Assembly (NCBI RefSeq): GCF_027257155.1
Contig: NZ_JAPWDU010000002.1
Location: 310,001 to 374,000, forward strand
Source of the DNA: Cerasicoccus sp. TK19100
Lineage (GTDB): Bacteria; Verrucomicrobiota; Verrucomicrobiia; Opitutales; Cerasicoccaceae
DNA: 64,000 nucleotides
Direction: 5' to 3'
The position numbers and the translations under genes were made by a program. Within the stretch, counting starts at the first letter, position 1. Each line of letters opens with the position of its first letter. Below the pieces are notes generated by a model, which was not told the origin of the DNA, did no database searches, and saw only the letters and a program-made list of their open reading frames with translations. Below, piece by piece: positions 8,009 to 15,814 of the stretch.

Positions 8009-8091
8009 CGTAGCATAGGCGTCTCGCCTGTGCTCTATCCATCTGTGTTTTAAGTCGTCGATTATGGCACAAGCGAGACGCCTATGCTACG
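8009..8091. repeat. 25-bp inverted repeat (GCATAGGCGTCTCGC word)
   Basis: Arms 8009-8033 and 8067-8091 are complementary with a single mismatch, and the loop is 33 bases. The right arm overlaps the end of the minus-strand membrane-protein gene and provides its TAG stop codon (8087-8089). It could act as a transcript end for both flanking convergent genes. Confidence 0.8.
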
Positions 8092-8692
8092 AGTGCGCCT
8101 TGAGACGTTTTTTCTCCTGCCAGAAAAGCGCGGTGGTCGGGATCACCTGAAGCAAGATAATCATGACCGACAGCCACATCAGGGCATTGGCGTTGCTTTC
8201 ATAAAACAACCAAATCGAGCCAAGCCACCAACCGATGGCGGCGGTTCGCAGGTATGGCTTGGGGTCGATCATCCCTTGGATAAAGAAACCCACGCCCATC
8301 AGCACGGCAAAGATTGCGGGCAGCAGATACGGGCTCATTTCACCGAGGCCGACAGCCACCACGCCAAAGATCGCCATCGCGGCGATGCAGGCGGCCCAAA
8401 TCCCGCGCACCAGTCGGCTCGTCATCGGGGTGCGGTGAAATTCCTCCAGCGTCACCTTGCCATAAACAAAGCTACAAACTGCGCCGAAGATAAACGACGG
8501 CAACCAGATATACAGACCGCCATCGATGGGCACATCATGCTTGAGGATCGCCCACTGTAGAAGCGTGCATTTGGCGATGATCAGCCCCCAGAACACCAGC
8601 AACAACATACGCGAAGCCGTCATCTGCGCAGAGCGCTCCAACGCAATTTCCAGCTCGGCATTGGTGGACGATTTGGGCGCAGCTGAGATCAT
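8087..8692 (-). CDS. Unknown integral membrane protein (about six helices)
   Basis: 201 residues of no recognised family. After a polar N-terminus (1-25) come about six hydrophobic segments near residues 28-45, 57-75, 98-115, 121-140, 150-165 and 170-188. A basic cytoplasmic-looking tail (WQEKKRLKAH) ends the protein. Charged residues cluster in the loop EEFHRTPMTSRLVR. Its stop codon lies inside the right arm of the inverted repeat at 8009-8091. It stands alone between a pilus ATPase and a Dabb protein, so context gives no clue to function. Confidence 0.75.
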   Translation of the reverse strand: MISAAPKSSTNAELEIALERSAQMTASRMLLLVFWGLIIAKCTLLQWAILKHDVPIDGGLYIWLPSFIFGAVCSFVYGKVTLEEFHRTPMTSRLVRGIWAACIAAMAIFGVVAVGLGEMSPYLLPAIFAVLMGVGFFIQGMIDPKPYLRTAAIGWWLGSIWLFYESNANALMWLSVMIILLQVIPTTALFWQEKKRLKAHS

Positions 8693-8786
8693 TAAGATAA
8701 CCTACTCCTTTTAATGAATAATTTCAATCCTCCACCGCAGTGTTTAAATCGATTGCGTTCGCCCGTAAATGGCGCATCTTCGCGGC

Positions 8787-9089
8787 ATGATTACCCACGT
8801 TGTTATTTTCTGGCTGGATAAGCCCTACGGCGAAAACCGCGATCTCGTGCTCGAGGCCGCCCGCAAGCTTGGCGACATCCCCGGCTGCGAAAACTTCCGC
8901 ACCGGTGGCCCGGTTCCCAGCATCCGCGGCGTAGTCGATGACAGCTTTGCCGTTGCCATTTCCATCGACTTTGCGGACCAAGCCGCAGCCGACGCCTACC
9001 AAGTACACCCCGATCACCAAAAATTCATTAACGATGCGGTGAAGCCCTACGTGAAGCGATTTGTGGTCTATGACTTTGGCGAGGCGTAG
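8787..9089 (+). CDS. Dabb-family (stress-responsive alpha/beta barrel) protein
   Basis: A 100-residue ferredoxin-like fold protein of the Dabb family, which forms dimers and is often of unknown function. Family traits are the start ITHVVIFWL, the middle IPGCENFRTGGPV, the DFADQAAADAYQVHPDHQKF segment and the end FVVYDF. An in-frame ATG at 8769 would add six residues; the ATG at 8787 starts right at the first beta strand and was chosen. The catalytic role, if any, cannot be read from the sequence. Confidence 0.88.
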   Translation: MITHVVIFWLDKPYGENRDLVLEAARKLGDIPGCENFRTGGPVPSIRGVVDDSFAVAISIDFADQAAADAYQVHPDHQKFINDAVKPYVKRFVVYDFGEA

Positions 9090-9139
9090 GCTTTGCTATC
9101 CCATTGACCCTGCATTGGCGTGTGTTAACTTAAAAATAG

Positions 9140-10363
9140 ATGAGCGATCAGCCGGATTCACAACCAGAGAAAAAACACCAGCTCAGTGACCGGCGCACCG
9201 TCGCCTCTAAATTCCAAAAGCCCGAGGATACCGACGAGCCACCGGCACAGCCGCCCCGACCGGCCCCCTACCCGCACATGCCGGGGCCCGGCCATGGTGA
9301 AGGCTTTTCGATAGGCAACACCCAGCCCAAGCGCCGCCCGGACGCAAGCGCTGAACAAGAGCCCGCGATCAAGCGAAAAGAACCCACCGCCCCGAAGCAC
9401 GGGCGCGACCTCTTGCGGGATACATCATCCCAAGCAGCGCCAATCGGGCCTGCGCCATCGACTAACATCCTGGAAGGCGACTCGGCTTGGGACCGTGGGC
9501 GCCCGCTCCTCATTGGTGGCATTTTGCTGCTACTCATCGCTGCTTTGGTTATCTATCTGGTTACCAACCGCGATTGGAGCAAGCAGGTTGCAACGGATGA
9601 GAGCACGCAAAGCAACTCACTCAATAGTCGGCCGACGGCCAGCCGGGCCGCCACTACGACGAATCCGGCAGTGGCCCTCATCGAAGATAACACGGCAGCG
9701 CTGGGCGGCTACGAACTGCTGAAAAAGCTATCCAGCATACGCATTCGTGGCGAAGTCGAAAGCGCGGGCAAAGTGATCCCTTTCAGCCTTTATGGCCGGC
9801 GTCCGAATGATTATCGTTTGGTGTTCGAAATTTCTGGCCGTGATGAGCTGATTATCGGCTTTAATGGCCAGACGGCATGGAGCCAAGTTAAGCGGGACGG
9901 GCAAAACGTCAGCATAAGGCCATTTTCGGAAGCGGAGTTGCCCCAATTAATTCAACATGCTGATTTCGATTTGGCACCGCAGAAATACTTGCTCGTAGGC
10001 GAGTATTCAAAGGATCGGCAAGCCACGGTGATGCAGGCCAAGTCAATGAGCCCTGAGCTCCTGGATGGCGAAATGTATGACGTGTATCGTATCGAAGAGT
10101 CCGGACGTCCGACGATTATTTGCTATCAGGATATGAGTAGCAATTTGCTGCGACAAACCGAGACAAAGATTGGTAATGATCGATACCGCGAGGTTTACGA
10201 GGATTACCGAAAAGTGGAAGGCGTGTATTTCCCCTTTTTGCAAACAAGCTATGTGAATGGCAAATTGGAGTCTGTTTCTCGGATCAAGCAGGTGCAGTAT
10301 AACACGGGCCTGATCATGAGTCTCTTCGATCCACCCGAAGAGATTACAGCAGAGGTCGAATAG
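9140..10363 (+). CDS. Membrane-anchored protein with LolA-like periplasmic domain
   Basis: The 407-residue protein has three parts. First is a long charged, proline-rich, probably disordered cytoplasmic head (1-120). Next is a single transmembrane helix at about 123-141 (rich in Leu, Ile and Ala), and then a Ser/Thr/Asn linker. Last is a beta-rich domain (about 180-400) resembling outer-membrane-lipoprotein-sorting (LolA-like) folds: ALGGYELLKKLSSIRIRGEV, RRPNDYRL and FNGQTAWSQV. Such domains shelter lipid or lipoprotein acyl chains. The disordered head is unusual. The LolA-like assignment is by pattern only. Confidence 0.7.
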   Translation: MSDQPDSQPEKKHQLSDRRTVASKFQKPEDTDEPPAQPPRPAPYPHMPGPGHGEGFSIGNTQPKRRPDASAEQEPAIKRKEPTAPKHGRDLLRDTSSQAAPIGPAPSTNILEGDSAWDRGRPLLIGGILLLLIAALVIYLVTNRDWSKQVATDESTQSNSLNSRPTASRAATTTNPAVALIEDNTAALGGYELLKKLSSIRIRGEVESAGKVIPFSLYGRRPNDYRLVFEISGRDELIIGFNGQTAWSQVKRDGQNVSIRPFSEAELPQLIQHADFDLAPQKYLLVGEYSKDRQATVMQAKSMSPELLDGEMYDVYRIEESGRPTIICYQDMSSNLLRQTETKIGNDRYREVYEDYRKVEGVYFPFLQTSYVNGKLESVSRIKQVQYNTGLIMSLFDPPEEITAEVE

Positions 10364-10366
10364 CGG

Positions 10367-10777
<411 letters not shown>

Positions 10778-10841
10778 TCAGCAAGCGTAGCAATGTTGCC
10801 TGGTCAGCAGAGGTGGCTTACGCCACTAAGATTAAATCAGC

Positions 10842-12299
10842 TTAAAGCGGCTCATCCGCATATTGCTGGAAGTCAGCGTAGGCTTCGTTGCCGTGCTCGC
10901 CAAGGTCGAGGCCTTCGAGCTCTTCTTCAGCACTGACGCGCAGACCGACCATTTTGTCGATTGCCCAGAACATGCCGTAGGAGCAGATGAAGGTGAATGC
11001 AAAGACTGCGGCCACGCCGAGGAGCTGAATGCCCAACTGCGATACACCACCGCCGTAGAAGAGTCCGTCTTTAATTGCAGTATCGGCATCCCAGAAAACG
11101 GTGTCGATCGCGGCGCTACCAAAGAAGCCGATGGACAGAGTGCCCCAGGCACCGCAGACGCCGTGCACCGATACAGCACCAACCGGATCATCGATTTTGA
11201 GCGTGCGCTCTACGAAGAGAACGGAGAACACCACGATGACACCACCCACGAGGCCGATGATCACGGCGGACAGCGGTGAAACACTGGCGCAAGGAGCGGT
11301 AATCGATACCAGACCAGCCAGACAGCCATTAATCGTCATGGACAAGTCGGGCTTACCAAACTTTACCCAAGTGGTGATGGCGGCAGCGCAAGTGCCAGCA
11401 GCAGCAGCCAGCAGCGTGGTCATCGCGACGTAAGCCAAGCCATCAACGGCAGCCAGCGTGGAGCCGGCGTTAAAGCCGAACCAACCGAAGAAGAGGATGA
11501 AGCCACCCAGGGTTGCCATGGGCAAATTGTGTCCGGGAATCGGTAATGCTTTGCCGTCTGCGCTGTATTTGCCTTTACGGGCACCCAGGATCATAGCACC
11601 CGCCAGACCAGCCCAGGCCCCGACTGAGTGCACCACCGTGGACCCGGCAAAATCTCGCATCCCCATGCCGCCGAGCCAACCGTCGCCGGACCAGATCCAG
11701 TGACCGGTGATCGGGTAAAGAATCGCGGTAATCGCAACTGAATACATCACGTATCCGATGAACTTCGTGCGCTCAGCCATGGCACCGGAAGCAATCGTGG
11801 CTGCGGTTGCGGCGAACACCACCTGGAAGACCCAGCCCGCTGCTTCCACCGAAGCGGCCTCAGCATTTTCCGGCGAGACGATCGCGGCTTCCATGAAGAA
11901 ATATTCGGGCGACCAACCGATGAAACCATCCCCCGAGCCATACATCAGCGAGTAGCCAACCGCAAGGAACGCAATGGCACCAAAGCCAAAGTCGAGGAAG
12001 TTCTTCATCATAATGTTACACGCGTTTTTGGCGCGGGTCAGACCGGACTCGACCATGGCGAATCCTGCCTGCATGAAGAACACCAGCACCGCAGCCAGCG
12101 TAAGCCAAAGAATGTCGCCCGTCACCTGCGGCAGCATTGCCGGAGCCTCGGCGGCTTCTTCCACGACTGCTTCAATCACGGCAGGCTGTTCCGTGATCTC
12201 TTGGCCGTGGGCGGTTAGCGAAAACATTGAAACAGCTAACAGGCCAAACAGGCACAGCCAGCGCTTCCAATTCAGGAGATTCATTTTGTTCATGGTCAT
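10842..12299 (-). CDS. amt: Ammonium transporter Amt
   Basis: A trimeric channel that imports ammonium across the inner membrane. The 485-residue protein starts with a signal-like hydrophobic stretch (about 11-30) and a short Glu/Ala-rich acidic segment, followed by about 11 helices. The twin histidines of the pore are His224 (STVVHSVG) and His379 (VSVHGVCG). The conserved PIPGHNLP and FGWFGFNAGS motifs are also present. It begins 20 bases after a degenerate NtrC-like regulator gene and is followed by the PII gene. The cytoplasmic tail is short and acidic. Nearby in-frame ATG codons make the exact start uncertain by a few residues. Confidence 0.96.
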   Translation of the reverse strand: MTMNKMNLLNWKRWLCLFGLLAVSMFSLTAHGQEITEQPAVIEAVVEEAAEAPAMLPQVTGDILWLTLAAVLVFFMQAGFAMVESGLTRAKNACNIMMKNFLDFGFGAIAFLAVGYSLMYGSGDGFIGWSPEYFFMEAAIVSPENAEAASVEAAGWVFQVVFAATAATIASGAMAERTKFIGYVMYSVAITAILYPITGHWIWSGDGWLGGMGMRDFAGSTVVHSVGAWAGLAGAMILGARKGKYSADGKALPIPGHNLPMATLGGFILFFGWFGFNAGSTLAAVDGLAYVAMTTLLAAAAGTCAAAITTWVKFGKPDLSMTINGCLAGLVSITAPCASVSPLSAVIIGLVGGVIVVFSVLFVERTLKIDDPVGAVSVHGVCGAWGTLSIGFFGSAAIDTVFWDADTAIKDGLFYGGGVSQLGIQLLGVAAVFAFTFICSYGMFWAIDKMVGLRVSAEEELEGLDLGEHGNEAYADFQQYADEPL

Positions 12300-12319
12300 T
12301 TGCTTTGGTTAGAGAGAAA

Positions 12320-13570
12320 TTAGTCGTTCGGGAGCAGGTTTTCGTCGGCTACTGATTCCAGCAGGTGCAGTGCGGCCAAGTCGTTGTGCAGGAGCGACTG
12401 CACTTGATGCAGAGAGAGCGAGCGATACGGGCAACTGGAGATCGCACTGCGCAGCACGGTAACGAGCTGCTCGTAGTTGCCCTTCCAGACATACTGTGAA
12501 AGATAATCCAGAGCGGCCGTTTCCACCTCGCGTGCACGGACAAACGAGTGCAGCGAAGTCAGGTCGTAGAGAATTTTCCGGATCATCAACGGGATGTCCA
12601 TTTTGCGGTCACGCAGTGGAGCAATCTCCAACTTTGCATCGCAAAGTTCCTCCAGCTCTTCGCGGTATTTCTGGATCAACGGCGTCGAAAGATCGGAATT
12701 GATCACGCTTCCGGCAACGATGCGCACATGGCGCTTGGTGCGACCGCGGTTTTTCGCGATAAAGTTGAGTAAGTGCCCCCGCTGCTCATCCGTCAGCACT
12801 TCGATGTGCGGGATGTATACGATGCGCGGCGGGCCGTCGCTGAGTAGCGCGGCGGCATTCAGTGACTCCAGTGTTTCGAGGGTCACCTCGTGATCCTGAA
12901 TCACGGCCGGATAAACATCCGCAGTGCCTGCAGCCTGGTTCAGTTCGCGGACCACGAGCTCGAATTCCGAGCCTTCCTCACCCGCTAGCAAAATTGCGTT
13001 CTTGAACTTACGGGCGTTCCAAAGATTTCCCAGCAGGCGACGCGAATTGCTGCTTTTGGTGACGATGAAGCTGGGGCTGTAGTTGAGCGACTGATAAGAC
13101 TGTGAAGGCGTAGTCCGAGCGGCAGCCCCCAGCTTATTTCCACTGTTGCCCACGCCGAAAGGCGCACGGGTCAGCCCGGGCTGGACCATGGGCTTGGCCT
13201 TCATGCCGGCGTCGTTACAAAGCCCCTCAATCTTCGACATCAATCGCGAAGGATTGAACGGACGATAGATGATATCAGATACACCCAGTTGGCCACGCGG
13301 CGGAGTGTGCTTGGCGTCGGCTTCGTCACTGAGGAGCACGACATGCGTTTTCTGGCAGTTCTTGGCCACCTGACGCACGAACTCCAAGCCGTTTACCCCT
13401 GGCAGATCACGGTCAATAATAGCAACCGGAAACTCCTGCTCCATGGCTTGACGCATCGCGTCATCCGGGTCTGAACAAGAGACGACCCGGCGACCTAATT
13501 CACGCAAAATCAATGACAGTTGGCTGCGCGAGCGACCGTCCGGTAAAACTAAAAGTAAAGAATCGTTCAT
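12320..13570 (-). CDS. Degenerate NtrC-like response regulator (receiver plus inactive AAA+ domain)
   Basis: 416 residues. An N-terminal receiver domain (1-115) keeps the phospho-acceptor Asp53 (IIDRDLPG), but the conserved Lys is replaced in DIIYRPF. After a 70-residue linker comes a domain that follows the plan of sigma-54 activators: APLRDRKMDIPLMIRKIL and the WKGNYEQLVTVLRSA segment in place of WPGNVRELEN. The Walker A loop is lost, with AGEEGSEFE where GESGTGKE is expected, and no GAFTGA loop is seen. No typical C-terminal helix-turn-helix is evident. It is probably a non-ATPase signalling or scaffold protein. It lies between two Roadblock genes and amt. Confidence 0.8.
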   Translation of the reverse strand: MNDSLLLVLPDGRSRSQLSLILRELGRRVVSCSDPDDAMRQAMEQEFPVAIIDRDLPGVNGLEFVRQVAKNCQKTHVVLLSDEADAKHTPPRGQLGVSDIIYRPFNPSRLMSKIEGLCNDAGMKAKPMVQPGLTRAPFGVGNSGNKLGAAARTTPSQSYQSLNYSPSFIVTKSSNSRRLLGNLWNARKFKNAILLAGEEGSEFELVVRELNQAAGTADVYPAVIQDHEVTLETLESLNAAALLSDGPPRIVYIPHIEVLTDEQRGHLLNFIAKNRGRTKRHVRIVAGSVINSDLSTPLIQKYREELEELCDAKLEIAPLRDRKMDIPLMIRKILYDLTSLHSFVRAREVETAALDYLSQYVWKGNYEQLVTVLRSAISSCPYRSLSLHQVQSLLHNDLAALHLLESVADENLLPND

Positions 13571-13627
13571 GTAAGCAATCCAGGGCTCCAGGTAGTTTTG
13601 GTTAGTGGAGTGATTGCGAGATGGCGT

Positions 13628-14158
13628 TTAGTAATTGGACCCACGGTAAGAGCGCTGTGGGCGCGGGCGTGCGACGCGTTTTCGGCCCTCTGGCGCGTCA
13701 TCCGGCGTTGGCTCGGGCTCCACGGAAGGCGTGGCGGGCGCAACCGGCGTTTGCGGAGCCGGCGCTGGCGTCGCGGGAGCGGCTGGCGTTGGCTTGCCGA
13801 TGGCAGCAGGGCCGCCGAGTTTGCTGGTCGCTTTGACGTTCTTGACCGCCATGTTGGTGATCATCTTTAGCGACACACGATTCACCATCGGCTCGGCGAA
13901 TGTCAGGATAAAGATACCGTTACCACGGCGTAGAAAGATCCAACGCTCACTGTATTTCAGTAAATACTCGTCGCATGGGAGAAAGTTTTCATCGACGGTT
14001 TCATACAGCGAGATGACGCGCCGGGCGAGGTCATCAAAGAGTTCTTCGACGAAGTAAGCGGGTAGTAAGTTCTCAATTAATCCGCCGTCCTTGTCGAAAA
14101 CACAGACGCCCTCGACCCCGGGAACATCGAGAATATTTTTAATGAATTTATCGCTCAT
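13628..14158 (-). CDS. Roadblock/LC7-like protein with Pro/Ala-rich tail
   Basis: 176 residues. The first 110 resemble the Roadblock/LC7 fold (VEGVCVFDKDGGLIENLLP, RWIFLRRGNGIFILTFAEP, then a final helix LKMITNMAVKNVK). Roadblock proteins dimerise and often control small Ras-like GTPases such as MglA. The remaining residues form a Pro/Ala/Thr-rich linker and a basic end (RKRVARPRPQRSYRG), likely disordered or nucleic-acid or partner binding. It is 31 bases downstream of a second Roadblock gene. No MglA-like GTPase gene is visible nearby. Confidence 0.7.
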   Translation of the reverse strand: MSDKFIKNILDVPGVEGVCVFDKDGGLIENLLPAYFVEELFDDLARRVISLYETVDENFLPCDEYLLKYSERWIFLRRGNGIFILTFAEPMVNRVSLKMITNMAVKNVKATSKLGGPAAIGKPTPAAPATPAPAPQTPVAPATPSVEPEPTPDDAPEGRKRVARPRPQRSYRGSNY

Positions 14159-14189
14159 GGCTCTGTCCTCGGGTTGACATGCTGGTTGA

Positions 14190-14504
14190 TTATGACTCGA
14201 GCAATTGTGGGAGAGTCGAAGTGATGTTCGCCTTGTTATCGAACATTACGCCGAGGTCACTGCCTCCGCGCGGCACGATGACCGAAGTCATGCTTTTCCC
14301 GATAATGTGGCCCTCTTCGAGGCCCTCCATTCCGAAAGATTCGCCGATCAGATCCGCTAATTGGTGTACAAACACCATAACGTGCCCCAACGCTTCCGGG
14401 TCTTCGCCCTCAGCGTGTAGCACCTGACCGGTCTCATCGCACTCGATCAATCCTAAGACGCCGGGAAATTGCGGCGTGCCGTATGCATCTTCAGTGATTC
14501 CCAT
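14190..14504 (-). CDS. Roadblock/LC7-domain protein
   Basis: 104 residues of compact Roadblock/LC7 design: PGVLGLIECDETGQVLHAEG at the start, a central helix HVMVFVHQLADLIGESFG, then EEGHIIGKSMTSVIVPRGG and LGVMFDNKANI. Such proteins act as GTPase-regulating or scaffold dimers. It precedes a second Roadblock gene and a degenerate response-regulator gene on the same strand. It is one of few genes here with a plausible ribosome-binding sequence (AAGGGA) about 10 bases before the ATG. Confidence 0.75.
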   Translation of the reverse strand: MGITEDAYGTPQFPGVLGLIECDETGQVLHAEGEDPEALGHVMVFVHQLADLIGESFGMEGLEEGHIIGKSMTSVIVPRGGSDLGVMFDNKANITSTLPQLLES

Positions 14505-14588
14505 AATGTGTCCCTTTCGGACACTAACCTAGCACCTCTGATGCCAGTTGGGCTCACTGGGGGATTTTTTACTGGATTACTCAATCTA

Positions 14589-15590
14589 TTAAGCAATCAG
14601 GCGGGCGAACACCATCTTGCCACCAGCCGACGGCAACACACTGGTCACCTCGACTTTCGCATCCTGGCCAATCATATGTGCGGCCTCATTCACGACGACC
14701 ATCGAGCCGTCACCCAGGTAACCTACAGCTTGCCCGGACTCACGGCCGGTCTTAACCAAAGATAATCGAAGTGTCTCACCAACATCGACTTCCGGATTCA
14801 AAGCTTTTGCCAATGCCGTGATATTCAGCCAATCGACCCCTTGAAACTCTGCCAGTCGGGCCAAGTTATAATCCGTCGTCAGCAATTTCGCCTTCAACGA
14901 CTCGGCGACAAAAATCAATTTTGCGTCCACTTGCTGCCCACGCCCGATCTCACTTTCATGAATCGTGAAGTGGATATGGGGTATAGTACGCAGTTCATTG
15001 AGCACTTCGAGCCCCTTGCGCCCCTTGGCCTGACGGGCAGGATCGGACGAATCTGCGATGTTCTGCAACTCATCCAGCACGAATCGCGGCACCACTAATT
15101 CGGCAATGAGAAAGCGGCTTTGGCAGATGCCAATGATGCGGCCATCGATGAGCGCACTGGTGTCGACCACCACGATGGCGGAGTCCACTTTTTGCGGCAC
15201 AAAGCGCACGTAAGGGATCACCAGGTTGAAGTCGTCGCGACCACGCAGGGCAATCACCGACCCCAAATACATGCAGATGACAAAGAGGCTAAGTCGGACC
15301 AGGTGAATGACTTCCTCATCTCCGTATTCCAGAAGCGGCGATGATGAAATTAAAAATGAAACCAGCGCCCCCATCCCGAGGCCAAAGGTGATCGCCGTCA
15401 GCCCGCGCAAGGAGAAGCCCTTGAGCAGAAGGTCCACGAGGATGGTGAGCATCCCAATCAACCCGCCAATGACCAGGTACAAGCCAAGGCGCTGCGTTGC
15501 CTCGTAGCCTACCGCATACCACAGGAGATATGCCCCCGCAATGCACAACAGGAAGAAGAGAATTCGGATGACTGTAAGCGTTTTATTCAA
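14589..15590 (-). CDS. YacL-type membrane PIN/TRAM-domain protein
   Basis: 333 residues. Four hydrophobic segments lie in the first 115 residues. A PIN nuclease-like domain follows with acidic residues in VVVDTSALIDGRI, VLDELQNIAD, QQVDAKL and LLTTDYNLA. The protein ends in a TRAM beta-barrel (about 270-333). This architecture is that of Bacillus YacL/YlaK-like proteins, thought to act on RNA at the membrane. The frame begins with a TTG codon at 15590, since no ATG gives the first helix. It may be the first gene of the Roadblock-Amt string or follow the 46-residue membrane-protein gene by 83 bases. Confidence 0.9.
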   Translation of the reverse strand: MNKTLTVIRILFFLLCIAGAYLLWYAVGYEATQRLGLYLVIGGLIGMLTILVDLLLKGFSLRGLTAITFGLGMGALVSFLISSSPLLEYGDEEVIHLVRLSLFVICMYLGSVIALRGRDDFNLVIPYVRFVPQKVDSAIVVVDTSALIDGRIIGICQSRFLIAELVVPRFVLDELQNIADSSDPARQAKGRKGLEVLNELRTIPHIHFTIHESEIGRGQQVDAKLIFVAESLKAKLLTTDYNLARLAEFQGVDWLNITALAKALNPEVDVGETLRLSLVKTGRESGQAVGYLGDGSMVVVNEAAHMIGQDAKVEVTSVLPSAGGKMVFARLIA

Positions 15591-15673
15591 TCGTATCTGC
15601 GCCTAGGGGTTATAGCTCATGCAACGAATCTCACCATAAACAGACTTTCATTCGCTGGCAAGCAGGCAAACCA

Positions 15674-15814
15674 TTAACTGATCAACCATGCCGTGACAAA
15701 TGGCGCGATGATAAAAACGGCCATCACGCCATATAATATCCATGTGGCACGCTCAGCCTTGGCCAGTTCTTCAGGCGTAAACTCCTGTTGAGGATCTTCG
15801 GAATCAGTTTTCAT
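15674..15814 (-). CDS. Small single-pass membrane protein (46 residues)
   Basis: A short gene supported by its position. Its ATG (15812-15814) overlaps the end of the upstream FGE-fold protein gene by 11 bases, a hallmark of translational coupling. The product begins with an acidic, soluble stretch (MKTDSEDPQQEFTPEELAKA) and ends with one hydrophobic helix (about residues 25-46) after an ERATW border. No family is recognised. Its polarity suggests the N-terminus stays in the cytoplasm. Confidence 0.7.
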   Translation of the reverse strand: MKTDSEDPQQEFTPEELAKAERATWILYGVMAVFIIAPFVTAWLIS

